Shown one piece after another: positions 36,746 through 45,778 of a stretch of DNA of 64,000 nucleotides. A program made the translations under genes and the position numbers. How positions within the stretch are numbered: the stretch's first letter is position 1; each line of letters starts with the position of its first letter. The stretch is from JBJHBP01 sp050485645. Lineage in GTDB: Bacteria; Pseudomonadota; Gammaproteobacteria; Steroidobacterales; Rariloculaceae. The notes under the pieces were generated by a model that searched no databases, was not told where the DNA came from, and saw only the letters and a program-made list of their open reading frames with translations. The stretch lies in NCBI GenBank assembly GCA_050485645.1, contig JBJHBT010000001.1, forward strand, positions 124,001 to 188,000. Direction: 5' to 3'.

Positions 36746-38455
36746 ATGAAATCGGAAATCATTGGCCGCAGTCCGGCGCTGACCTGTGTTGTGTTGAGTG
36801 CGTGGCTGCTGGCCGCCATCGACGAAGCGCCGGCGCAGAGTCAGGCCGCTGCATCATGTCTGGCCGACAACGACGTGCTGCTGATCAACGGCCGGATCCA
36901 CACCATGAGCACGGCGGGCGATGTCACCGATGCCGTACGCGTCATCGGCAACCGCATCGTCGCAATCGGGGATGCCGCGCTGCCAGCCACCGCCTGCACG
37001 TCGGTCATCGACCTTGCCGGCCGCACGGCCATCCCGGGCATCATCGACAATCACAATCACATCGTGCTGCTGGGACTGCGTCCGGGACACGACACCCGCC
37101 TGGAGTACGCCTTCTCCATCGGCGATGTACTCAACACCCTGGCCAGCAGGGCCGCCACCGTGACTGCCGGCGAGTGGATCACCTCCATTGGCGGCTTCGA
37201 CATCAGTCAGTTCATTCCGCCACCGGACGCACCGCGCTTCCCCACCCTCGACGAGCTGGATACGGTCACATCCGATCATCCCGTGTATCTCCAGCAGTCG
37301 TTCTCCGGCCCGTCCGTAACCAACAGCCGCGGCAGGGCATTCTTTGAAGCGCGCGGCATTCCGGTGGCGGACGATGGCGCGATTGCCGGCGGCTTCAACC
37401 TGCCCAATCCGTCAACACGCGCCCTGCACGCGCTACGCGAACTGCAGACGCCGGAGGACCGCCTTCGGGGAACCCGGGACGCGCTGCTCTACGCGGCCAG
37501 CGTCGGCGTCACCACCCATCTGGATCAGGGCGGTTTCGCAGCCACCGGCACACCGGCCGACGGTGCCGCGGACTTCGATCCGATACGCGCCTATGATGCG
37601 CTGCTTGCGCTGCATCGCGACGGCGAGCTGATCAACCGCATCCGCATCAACTTCCTGCACCGTGAATCCGATCCGCGAACACCCGAACTGCGGGCGCGAC
37701 TGGCGTATACCTTTCCACGCTTCGGTGACGACATGCTCAGGACGCTGGGCATCGGTGAATTCACCGCAGGACCCGGGCCGTTCCTGGTCACCGCCGAAGA
37801 ACCGTGGCTGCGTGGCACCAGGCTCGTCGCCGAAGCCGGCTGGCGCAATGAGAACCACTCACTCACGCAGGATGACTTTCAGACCATCATCGAGGGCTGG
37901 GAACGGCTTCACGAAGACCTGCCAGCACCGGGCATCCGCCCGCTGCGCTGGGTCGTTGCGCATGTACCGTTCATCACCCGCGAATACGCCGAACGGCTGC
38001 ACGCACTGGGTGGCGGCGTCAGCGTGCTCGGCGGCTGGCGCTGGATCAGCGGCAGCGCGAACGCGAATGGACCCCCTTTCCGGATGCTGCTGGACGTCGG
38101 ACTGCCGGTGGGCATGAGTTCGGACGGCATGCAGATTGCGCCGCTGAACCCATGGACAGGCATCTATTACGCCGTCACAGGTCGCAATGCACGCGGCGAA
38201 CTGATCAACGCCGGCCAGACGATCGGTCGCGGCGAGGCATTGCGTCTCTATACACAGGCGAACGGCTGGTTCCTCTTCGAGGAAGATCTGCTCGGCACGA
38301 TCGAGCCGGGGCGATACGCCGACATCGTCGTGCTCGACCGCGATTTCTTCGACGAACAGCAGGTGCCCGACAACGATATCGTGCACATCCGTTCCGTACT
38401 TACCATGGTTGATGGCAGGATAGTCTACGGAGGCCCCGATGCACCGGGTGACTGA
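36746..38455 (+). CDS. Exported amidohydrolase (YtcJ/AepA type)
   Basis: 569 residues. A signal-like N-terminus (ALTCVVLSAWLLAAIDEAPA) is followed by the amidohydrolase frame: DNDVLLINGRIHTM, then the metal motif IDNHNHI near residue 100, and ARGELINAGQTIGRGEALRL plus TIEPGRYADIVVLD at the C-terminus. The metal-dependent-hydrolase superfamily YtcJ branch hydrolyses amides or carbamates; the substrate is unknown. The unknown exported protein gene downstream overlaps its end by 17 nt. Confidence 0.88.
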   Translation: MKSEIIGRSPALTCVVLSAWLLAAIDEAPAQSQAAASCLADNDVLLINGRIHTMSTAGDVTDAVRVIGNRIVAIGDAALPATACTSVIDLAGRTAIPGIIDNHNHIVLLGLRPGHDTRLEYAFSIGDVLNTLASRAATVTAGEWITSIGGFDISQFIPPPDAPRFPTLDELDTVTSDHPVYLQQSFSGPSVTNSRGRAFFEARGIPVADDGAIAGGFNLPNPSTRALHALRELQTPEDRLRGTRDALLYAASVGVTTHLDQGGFAATGTPADGAADFDPIRAYDALLALHRDGELINRIRINFLHRESDPRTPELRARLAYTFPRFGDDMLRTLGIGEFTAGPGPFLVTAEEPWLRGTRLVAEAGWRNENHSLTQDDFQTIIEGWERLHEDLPAPGIRPLRWVVAHVPFITREYAERLHALGGGVSVLGGWRWISGSANANGPPFRMLLDVGLPVGMSSDGMQIAPLNPWTGIYYAVTGRNARGELINAGQTIGRGEALRLYTQANGWFLFEEDLLGTIEPGRYADIVVLDRDFFDEQQVPDNDIVHIRSVLTMVDGRIVYGGPDAPGD

Positions 38456-39164
38456 TTTCCCTCAAGTCCACAGTCGACGTCCGTTGCGCCCGCGACGCAG
38501 CGCACCGAACGTCATCCGCTCGGCATCTGTCCGCATCACGCTGCTGTTCGGCGCGTTGGCTGCAGCTGCGGCGGTGGCACAGCACTGGGCCGACACCATC
38601 GAAGCCGCTTGCTTCAACGATACCTGCATCGCACTGGGCGTGGACTCCACCCTGCACGATCAGCTGAAATCCGAGGCAGGTGCCGATGCCGAAGCTTTCG
38701 CCGCCGCCATCGAATACTGGTTCCGCCACCCGGCCAGCGTCAATGGACGGCTGGTCACGGCGCGCTACCGCAATGGTCGCCTGGTCCGCTATGCGACTTC
38801 CGACCCGGTCGCCCTGCAGTCCAACTCAGCGGCAGCCGCATTGTCCGGTGCCGGCGACAGCGTCAGCCGCGCCCTGCGGCCGGTGGCCGAAGCGGCCGTG
38901 GCCTTGCGTGCGGTGACCGACGGGTTTCCGGTGCTGTCGGTACCGGTTGCCCTGGACGCTTTCGTAGGCCACCTTCCGCCGACGTTTCTCGCCGGCACAG
39001 GTGACGGCAGCCTGCTGGCATCCGGCGCCGAAGAGATGCTCGACGAGCATCGACAGGGGGACTACGGCGTAGTCGCCCTGATTCCGGAAGACGCAGACCT
39101 GCGGGATGCGAACCGCGTGCAGTCGTTCGGCCTGCTGGTACGACTGGAGTCGCTGCGTCGCTGA
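38439..39164 (+). CDS. Exported protein of unknown function
   Basis: 241 residues. An N-terminal signal or anchor (VRITLLFGALAAAAAVAQ) follows a 28-residue Arg-rich lead. No known domain is seen; FNDTCIALGVDSTL has one of the two Cys of the protein. GGAGG at 38429-38433 is five bases from the ATG. It overlaps the amidohydrolase gene by 17 nt, so the two are probably co-translated. Confidence 0.7.
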   Translation: MHRVTDFPQVHSRRPLRPRRSAPNVIRSASVRITLLFGALAAAAAVAQHWADTIEAACFNDTCIALGVDSTLHDQLKSEAGADAEAFAAAIEYWFRHPASVNGRLVTARYRNGRLVRYATSDPVALQSNSAAAALSGAGDSVSRALRPVAEAAVALRAVTDGFPVLSVPVALDAFVGHLPPTFLAGTGDGSLLASGAEEMLDEHRQGDYGVVALIPEDADLRDANRVQSFGLLVRLESLRR

Positions 39165-39181
39165 TCTGTGTCGCCGATCAG

Positions 39182-41695
39182 TCAGGCGCGGCGCAGCGTT
39201 GTCACCGGCGCCTCGTTGATCACGGACCGCACGGCCAGCACGCCACTGATCCCGACGATCGCCACCCCCGCCAGCGCGCCGATGACCCATATCGCTATCC
39301 CGGGTGAATAACTCAGATCGAACAGCCCGGTCGCTATCAGATAACCGGTGGCGCCGGCGCCCAGCGCTCCCAGCGTACCAGCCAGCGCACCCAGCGTAAC
39401 GAACTCCGCGGCCACGCCCTTGAGCACGGTAGACCGGCGCGCACCCAGGGTCCGCAGCACCGCACTTTCGAAGCGCCGTTCGTCCCGTGTTGCCTGGATG
39501 GCGGCCAGCAGCACCACGACGCCCGCCGTCAGCGTGAACAGGAACACATACTGCACGGCGAGTGCGGCACGATCCATGGTCGCCCTCACCTGCGCCAGCA
39601 CCGACTCGACATCGATGACCGACACCGATGGCAGTTCCCTGCCCAGCGCAATCGCGATTCCGCGCTGCTCCGGCGCCGCGAAGAAGCTGGTCAGGTAGGT
39701 ATGCGCGAACTCGTCCAGCACACCGGGATTGGCGACCATGAAGAAATTCGGGCGGAATGAATCCCAACTCACACGACGGGTGCTCGTGATTGTCATGTCC
39801 ACGCTCTCGCCACCGATCGAATACCGCAACCGATCGCCCAGCGACAGTCCCAGTTCCTGCATCAGCTCTTCTTCGATGGACATCTGCGGTACGGTATCGC
39901 CGGTCTCCCACCATTGACCAGCGGTCACGACATTGTCGGGCCCCGGCAGCGCCGCCCAGGTGAGGTTCTGCTCGGCGGTGAGCTGCCGTCGCGCAGGGCG
40001 CGGTCCCGGCGGCAGATCGGCGACGGGCACGTCGTTCAGATGCGTGATGCGTGCGCGCACGATCGGGGTGTAGTCCGGTTCGGGGATGCCCTGTGCCGTC
40101 AGCACCTCCGTCACGGCGCTGTGTTCACCGGGCTGAATGTTGATCAGAAAGTGATTGGGCGCATCGTCAGGTAACGTGGCCTGCCACGCGCCCATCAGCT
40201 CGGTCCGCACCAGCGTCAGCAGCAGCAGCACCATCAGGCCGATACCGAAGGCCACCACCTGTACGCTGCTTTCCGGCCCGCGCCGGGCCACATTGGCGAT
40301 ACCATAGCGCCAGGCCACGCCGACACCGCCGCGCAACCTGCCCAGCATCGCCACCAGCACTCGTCCGGCACCGTACAGGACGGCAAAGCACACGGCGGCG
40401 CCCGCCAGCACATAGACAATCAATGCCAGATCGCGCAGCAGCACATAGAGCATGGCCGCAACAGCGAGCGCGGCCATGCCATAGATGCTGACGTAACGCA
40501 GTCCCGGCGGCTCCAGATCGTTGCGCAGCACGCGCGCCGGCGGAACCCGGCCCAGCTGCAGCAGCGGCGGAAGCGCAAAGCCGATTGCCACTGCCAGCGC
40601 GGTCACCGGGCCGATAACGAACGCCCGGGCACCGGGCGCCGGCAGCTGCGCCGCGACAAAGTCCGCCAGCATCACACTCAGGCCAAACTGGGCCAGCAAC
40701 CCCAGTGTCGTACCCAGAAACGCGGCGACCAGCACCAGCAGCAGCAACTGCGTCAGGTTCAAACGCAGAATCTCACGATGCCCTGCTCCCAGGCACTTCA
40801 TCAACGCCACCGCGTCCAGCCGCCGCGCAACGAACCGCCGCCCCGACATGCCCACGGCAACGCCGCCCAGCAGCACGCTGACCAGTGCCGACAGCACCAG
40901 AAAGCGCTCCGCCCGGCGTACGGCGGTGAGTATTTCGGGCGTGGAGTCGCGATAGTCTTCGAGTCGCTCAGTGGCGCCAAGCGCAACCTCCAGCTCACGC
41001 CGGAAGGCGCGAACCGCGGCCTCCGGGCCGGCAAACAGCGCCTCGTAGTCGGCGACACTGCCCGGCTGCAGCAGCTGCGATGCGTGGATGTCGTCGAGGT
41101 GGACCAGTAGCGTGGGCGCCGGCTGCATCAGGCGCCAACCCTCGTCGGGTCGAAATTCCAGGGTCCGGGTAACCCGCAGTCTGAGAACACCCAGCTCGAT
41201 TTCATCTCCGACCCGGGCGTCCAGGCGCGCCAGCAGCGCCGGCTGTGCCCACGCTTCACCCGGCCCGGGAATCCCGTCGGCCGCATAGACAGGCCCTGCC
41301 AGGCGGTCGGCAATTCGCATTTCACCACGCAGCGGATAGCCATCGCTGGCGCCGCGCACATGCGCCAGCGCCGATGTCCCGTCGGCCATCACGACGCTGC
41401 GAAAGTGGATCACGGAGGCGCTGTCGACACCGGACGCCGCGGCGTCTGCAAAGTACGCCTGCGGAACGGGGCTGGTGGAACGCAGCCTGAGGTCTGCCGC
41501 CAGTGATTCGCCCGCCTGCTGAGTCACCGCCTGGCGCACCCGATCGGTGAAGAAGGCGACCGCGCTGATCGCCGCAACGGCAGTGACCAGCGCAACCAGC
41601 AGCACGACCACTTCACCGGACCGCCAGTCGCGCGCCAGCAGGCGACCGGCCAGGCTCCAGGGTATCCCGCTCGCGGGAGAGGAACCACCCATCAC
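39182..41695 (-). CDS. FtsX-type ABC permease (YbbP-like), without a neighbouring ATPase
   Basis: 837 residues with two FtsX-like domains: one membrane segment near residue 30, three around 255-380, a pair at 400-450 and a final set at 715-825. Two large periplasmic domains lie between them. It resembles YbbP, which pairs with the ATPase YbbA (next to tesA) in E. coli. No ATPase gene is next to it here. It could use an ATPase encoded elsewhere. Likely role is release or export of lipoproteins or lysophospholipid-related cargo, by family analogy. Confidence 0.85.
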   Translation of the reverse strand: MMGGSSPASGIPWSLAGRLLARDWRSGEVVVLLVALVTAVAAISAVAFFTDRVRQAVTQQAGESLAADLRLRSTSPVPQAYFADAAASGVDSASVIHFRSVVMADGTSALAHVRGASDGYPLRGEMRIADRLAGPVYAADGIPGPGEAWAQPALLARLDARVGDEIELGVLRLRVTRTLEFRPDEGWRLMQPAPTLLVHLDDIHASQLLQPGSVADYEALFAGPEAAVRAFRRELEVALGATERLEDYRDSTPEILTAVRRAERFLVLSALVSVLLGGVAVGMSGRRFVARRLDAVALMKCLGAGHREILRLNLTQLLLLVLVAAFLGTTLGLLAQFGLSVMLADFVAAQLPAPGARAFVIGPVTALAVAIGFALPPLLQLGRVPPARVLRNDLEPPGLRYVSIYGMAALAVAAMLYVLLRDLALIVYVLAGAAVCFAVLYGAGRVLVAMLGRLRGGVGVAWRYGIANVARRGPESSVQVVAFGIGLMVLLLLTLVRTELMGAWQATLPDDAPNHFLINIQPGEHSAVTEVLTAQGIPEPDYTPIVRARITHLNDVPVADLPPGPRPARRQLTAEQNLTWAALPGPDNVVTAGQWWETGDTVPQMSIEEELMQELGLSLGDRLRYSIGGESVDMTITSTRRVSWDSFRPNFFMVANPGVLDEFAHTYLTSFFAAPEQRGIAIALGRELPSVSVIDVESVLAQVRATMDRAALAVQYVFLFTLTAGVVVLLAAIQATRDERRFESAVLRTLGARRSTVLKGVAAEFVTLGALAGTLGALGAGATGYLIATGLFDLSYSPGIAIWVIGALAGVAIVGISGVLAVRSVINEAPVTTLRRA

Positions 41696-41921
41696 GTGCT
41701 GTCAACCTGCATAATCTGCCACTTCGTTAACTAAAGGCATAGCGCCGGGCGGTTGGCGCCACCGCTCGCGGTCTCCGACCGCAAACCGAGTATAGCCCGC
41801 CACAGGTTGCGGGACGGGGCATCGGACACCACCCCTTGCAATCCATCGATGTGCAACGATACTGGGCGCTCGATGCATCCAACCGACAGGGACTACCGTC
41901 AACCTGTTGCTCCGAAGACGT

Positions 41922-42626
41922 ATGGAAACGCTGAACGCGCGAACCGTCCTGCAACGCAATGATCTGTTCCGGCGCCTGCCGGACGCAGCACTGGATCATG
42001 TTGCCGCCCTTGCCATGCGGCGCAACTTCGAACGTGGCGCGGTCGTTTTCAGTCAGGGAGACCAGGGCGATGCGCTGTACGGCGTGGTTTCCGGACGCGT
42101 GCGCATCAGCACCAGCGGCGCCGGCGGGCGGGAGGTGTTCCTGAACATCATGGAACCGGGCGACACCTTCGGGGAAATCGCCGCCATGGACGGACTGCCA
42201 CGGACGGCGGCCGCCACCGCGCTCGACAAGGCGACGCTGTTCGTCATCAAGCGGTCAGACTTCCTGCGTCTGCTGGAGCGCGAGCCGCGGCTGGCCATCC
42301 GTCTGCTGGAACTGCTGTGCGCACGACTGCGCTGGACCAGTGATCTGGTCGACGAATCGGCATTCCTGAGCGGGGAACCCAGGCTCGCCAAACGGCTGCT
42401 GATACTGGCCTCCCAGCATGGCCGGATCACCGCTGCCGGTGCGCTGGAACTGAAGATTTCACAGTCGGATCTGGCGCACTTCCTCGGCATCTCCCGCCAG
42501 GCCGTGAATCAGTATCTGCGCGACTGGCGCGGGCACGGCTGGGTGGAACTCGGCCGCTCACGGATCCTGATTAACGCCCCCGACGCATTGCGTCACCGCG
42601 CCAGTCAGCTCCAGTCGACGCCCTGA
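41922..42626 (+). CDS. Crp/Fnr-family transcriptional regulator
   Basis: 234 residues from ATG 41922 (a TTG lies at 41907). The cyclic-nucleotide-binding domain (about 10-130) has GAVVFSQGDQGDALYGV and GDTFGEIAAMDGLPRTAAA; the latter matches the cAMP phosphate cassette, although the Arg/Ser contacts need checking. No Cys ligands for an Fe-S cluster are seen, so it is not FNR. The winged helix-turn-helix is LSQSDLAHFLGISRQAVNQ-like (SQSDLAHFLGISRQAVNQYL). It lies near a CHASE2 cyclase and so could read its product. Confidence 0.85.
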   Translation: METLNARTVLQRNDLFRRLPDAALDHVAALAMRRNFERGAVVFSQGDQGDALYGVVSGRVRISTSGAGGREVFLNIMEPGDTFGEIAAMDGLPRTAAATALDKATLFVIKRSDFLRLLEREPRLAIRLLELLCARLRWTSDLVDESAFLSGEPRLAKRLLILASQHGRITAAGALELKISQSDLAHFLGISRQAVNQYLRDWRGHGWVELGRSRILINAPDALRHRASQLQSTP

Positions 42627-42674
42627 ACGCCGTACCGCCTTGTGCGATCGGCGTTTCGCCACTGATGAAGCAGA

Positions 42675-42917
42675 TCAAATGCTTCCACACGGCAGACACA
42701 ACCATTCGCCGACAATATAGACCCAGCAGCACAGCTCGTCCGACATGGCCACAGACTCGCCGTCATCAGTCGCCGATTCGGTCGCCGATTCGCAGATCAC
42801 ATCATGCGCGGGCAACGCCCCGGCCTCGTGGTCGGCCGCATACGCGCCCACCCAGGCCAATAGCAGAGCGACCAGTGTGACCAGACCGCATCTGGCACTG
42901 GTGGTGACAGTCTCCAT
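42675..42917 (-). CDS. Small Cys-rich exported peptide
   Basis: 80 residues. Signal peptide (CGLVTLVALLLAWVGAYAA), an acidic Ser/Glu/Asp linker (CESATESATDDGES), then a Cys-rich, aromatic tail ELCCWVYIVGEWLCLPCGSI. The tail has two CC or CxxC-like pairs (LCC and LCLPC), good for disulfides or metal binding. A TTATAG box lies about 50 nt upstream on the minus strand. No homologue is known to me. It is convergent with the Crp-like gene. A real gene is likely because of the signal peptide and tail, but not certain. Confidence 0.55.
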   Translation of the reverse strand: METVTTSARCGLVTLVALLLAWVGAYAADHEAGALPAHDVICESATESATDDGESVAMSDELCCWVYIVGEWLCLPCGSI

Positions 42918-42990
42918 ACCCGGTTCCCCCTGACCTGACGGCTATGAAGTGGAAGAACCGGGCGACTATAACACGCGCAGTGTCACCCGC

Positions 42991-43020
42991 TTGACAGAAG
43001 ACGCGTGCAGTCGCTGCTAA
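42991..43020 (+). promoter_or_regulatory. Possible promoter before the 100-residue gene
   Basis: A perfect TTGACA at 42991-42996 is followed, after 18 nt, by the weak -10 TGCTAA (43015-43020). The downstream gene starts at 43066. Confidence 0.4.
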
Positions 43021-43065
43021 GGTGGGGGCGAATGATGACAGCAGCGCCACCTACGGAAACAACTG

Positions 43066-43368
43066 ATGAGCGGATCAGACGACATCGCCACACTGATCGG
43101 AACAGTGAGTCGGCTCCCCCGGGATGAGCAGTACAGAATCCTGCGGCTGGTGCAGCTGATGACACGGGCGCCCGGCGACACCCAGAGCAGCACGCAGCAG
43201 AAGCTCCGCGAACTGCTGGCCAGCGCACCAGCATCGCATGCGCAGTGCATCGCCCGGATCGACCAGCTGATCGCGGAGCTGGAACTCAGTCTGCTTCCTG
43301 AAGACCCGCGCCTGCGCGGCCAGGACGGACGCACAGGCCTCAGAATCTTCAATACCTCACAGTCCTGA
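43066..43368 (+). CDS. Hypothetical 100-residue protein
   Basis: Helical, charged, no signal peptide: RDEQYRILRLVQLMTRAPGD then a region with LRELLASAPASHAQCIARID. A TTGACA precedes it. No family recognised. It is convergent with the CHASE2 cyclase. Start ATG has GGA upstream. Confidence 0.6.
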   Translation: MSGSDDIATLIGTVSRLPRDEQYRILRLVQLMTRAPGDTQSSTQQKLRELLASAPASHAQCIARIDQLIAELELSLLPEDPRLRGQDGRTGLRIFNTSQS

Positions 43369-43395
43369 CCGGTTCATCCGCAACACGGCTGCGCC

Positions 43396-45618
43396 CTATT
43401 TTGCCGTCAGCCTGACCGCACCATCCCAGCCGACGGGAGGAACGAACTGATGGCGTTGCACCAGCGCCAGATAGAAGTGTGTCGGTCCGTCATCGGGACA
43501 TCGCGCAAGCAGCCGTTCGCACTGCTGCGCGGCGACGCGCCAGTGTCCCTCCCGCACGAGGCGTACGATGGCTTCGAACGCTTCGGTGCTGCTCGGCCAC
43601 GGCTCCCGGCCACCGGATTCCGTCAGTTCGTAGACATTCAGTGGCTCGGCCTTGCCCACCAGAACGAACGCTCCCAGATGGCGCGCCGGCATGTGACCCA
43701 GTCCCGCCAGCGTCGCAGCCGATGCCAGCACCCGCGTGCCCAGCTGCCGGTTGAGGCCCTGCAGACGTGACGCCGTGTTGACGATCTCGCCAACGGCACG
43801 GTATTCGAAGCGGTCCCCGGCCCCGATATTGCCGAGCAGCATCGGGCCCGCATCCAGTCCGACGCGCGTCGACATGGCCCCCTGACCACGCAGCGCATTG
43901 AATTCCCGAACACGCCGCTGCACCGCCAGCGCCGCGGCGCAGGCCCTGCTGCGCGTGTCCGAATCGGGCCTGACGTCTGCCCAGACCGCCACCATCGAAT
44001 CGCCGGCCACATCCGCTATCTGCCCCCCCTGACTGCGTACCGCATCGAACAGGACCGCATAGTAGTCATTCAGCAGTTGCGCCAGCGCCCGGGGGCTCAA
44101 CGACTCGGCCAATGTCGTGTACTGATCGGCATCAGTGAACAGGCAGGCGCCATGCAGCAGGCGACCGTCGCTGCCCGCACGCAGGCTGTCACGCGTCAGG
44201 CGTTCCACTTCGTCGGCCGGCACGTAGTAGCCGAGAGCTTCGCGAACCCGCTGCCGCTGTCGACGGGCGCGTACGTAGGCAAGCACCAGTGCGCAGATGG
44301 TCACCGACGGAGCCTGCACAGCCACCGGAACCACCAGCGGGAGCCAAAGCCCGGTGCTGGCGAAGGATTCGACGGCCATCCACAGATAGCCCGAAGTGGC
44401 TGCCAGAATCACCAGAGCCGCCACACCCACGCTCAACCACAGGCATGCGGCAACCAGCGCCAGACCCCAGATCGCCGTCAGCAGCAGCTGCTGCGGCACG
44501 CTCAGGGGGCGGACTTCATGCCCATGCAGCAGATTGGCAAACGCCGTCGCGGCGATCTCGACGCCACTGAGGTTCAGGCCGCGGCTGTCGGTATAAACGG
44601 AATGGAAGCTGTCCTGCTGCTCGGGCTGATGGCTCTCCGAGAAGCCGACAAACACCGTCTGTCCGCGCAGCGCACTGACGCCATTGCCGGCCTCGAACTC
44701 ACGCAGCAACTCATGAAAGGCGTAGGTCGGGACGGTTCGAGGTGGCCCGTAGAAGTTCAGATACCGGCTATCGGGGCCCGCGTACATCGACAGCAGCAGT
44801 GACATGCCATCGTCGGCCGCCCCCTGTGACATCAGTGCCGTCGCCAGTGCCGGCCGCTCCCTGAACAGCGAACGGATGGCGAGCACCGTCTCGTGCAACG
44901 GCCGGCCGGCCACGCCGTCCAGCGCCACACGCATGGCCTGATCGTGTTCTTCGGCGTACCGGTACAGCTTCCCTGTCAGACGGGCATGGGCATCATCCAG
45001 GTGCGCCGTCACGGCAATCGCCGGCAGCGTTGCCGTGTCCCCCGGTCCACGTCCGAATACCCAGAACTGCCGTACGCTCACCGGTACGGCCGGCAGCACG
45101 AACGGCGCCGTGGCCACTGCCGCCCGTCTCAGCGGCTCGATCGGCGGGATTCTTCGCTCGACTTCAACCGCGGCAACGCCGGCTGCCAGCGCCGGCAGAT
45201 CGAACACATGGGTTCGCACGCGCTCCACCAGGATCACATTGCCGGCCCGCTGCAAGGATTCGGCCAGCTGCCTGTCCTGCTCGCGGTCGCGCGGACGATC
45301 GAAGATGATGTCGAAGGCAATGGCCTTCGCGCCACTGTGCACCAGGCCGTCGATCAGCCGGGCATGCAGCTCCCGCGGCCACTCGATCAGCTGTGACGAC
45401 AGGCCGAGGTCGAGGGCCGATTCGCCGTCGATACTGACCACGGCCACATCCTGTGGTGGATCCACCGCCCCCCGCGTAAGGAACAGCCAGCTCAACCCGA
45501 CAGCTTCATCCTGGAACTGAACCGACGGCAGCATCGTGGCTGCGGCCGCCAGCAGTGCGGCCGCCAGCAGAATCGCTGCACGAGTGCTAAAGAGTTCTTG
45601 ACACAAGCCGGTTCCCAT
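43396..45618 (-). CDS. CHASE2-domain class III adenylate/guanylate cyclase
   Basis: 740 residues. An N-terminal membrane segment (ILLAAALLAAAATML), an extracytoplasmic CHASE2 sensor (about 35-345; VAVVSIDGESALDLGL), three membrane helices (about 370-450) and a cytoplasmic cyclase domain (about 490-670). The cyclase keeps the metal Asp residues (FTDADQYT and AGDSMVAVW) and the Asn/Arg of GEIVNTASRL. The Lys normally before GD is Asp (ADVAGDS) and the following Asp/Thr is Glu (VGEIVN). It probably makes cAMP or cGMP, but the altered purine contacts leave this open. Divergent from the FecR-TPR-barrel gene. Confidence 0.87.
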   Translation of the reverse strand: MGTGLCQELFSTRAAILLAAALLAAAATMLPSVQFQDEAVGLSWLFLTRGAVDPPQDVAVVSIDGESALDLGLSSQLIEWPRELHARLIDGLVHSGAKAIAFDIIFDRPRDREQDRQLAESLQRAGNVILVERVRTHVFDLPALAAGVAAVEVERRIPPIEPLRRAAVATAPFVLPAVPVSVRQFWVFGRGPGDTATLPAIAVTAHLDDAHARLTGKLYRYAEEHDQAMRVALDGVAGRPLHETVLAIRSLFRERPALATALMSQGAADDGMSLLLSMYAGPDSRYLNFYGPPRTVPTYAFHELLREFEAGNGVSALRGQTVFVGFSESHQPEQQDSFHSVYTDSRGLNLSGVEIAATAFANLLHGHEVRPLSVPQQLLLTAIWGLALVAACLWLSVGVAALVILAATSGYLWMAVESFASTGLWLPLVVPVAVQAPSVTICALVLAYVRARRQRQRVREALGYYVPADEVERLTRDSLRAGSDGRLLHGACLFTDADQYTTLAESLSPRALAQLLNDYYAVLFDAVRSQGGQIADVAGDSMVAVWADVRPDSDTRSRACAAALAVQRRVREFNALRGQGAMSTRVGLDAGPMLLGNIGAGDRFEYRAVGEIVNTASRLQGLNRQLGTRVLASAATLAGLGHMPARHLGAFVLVGKAEPLNVYELTESGGREPWPSSTEAFEAIVRLVREGHWRVAAQQCERLLARCPDDGPTHFYLALVQRHQFVPPVGWDGAVRLTAK

Positions 45619-45625
45619 TTAGACT
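45598..45625 (+). promoter_or_regulatory. Putative promoter of the FecR-TPR-barrel gene
   Basis: TTGACA at 45598-45603, a 16-nt spacer, then TAGACT at 45620-45625 (4 of 6). The -35 overlaps the first codons of the divergent cyclase gene. On the minus strand TATATT at 45656-45651 is a candidate -10 for the cyclase. The 160-nt gap thus holds both promoters. Confidence 0.5.
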
Positions 45626-45778
45626 CGGTGCGCAAACATCAATGGTCCGGAATATAGCGCGATTCGTGCCTGTCACGACCGCTCCAGGGCAATCGGGGAC
45701 TTGAGAAATACGACACAGGCTTTGCGGTCGGGGGCGGCAATCCGGGCCGGGACAGGCAGTCCAAAGCTGTCCGACAGC

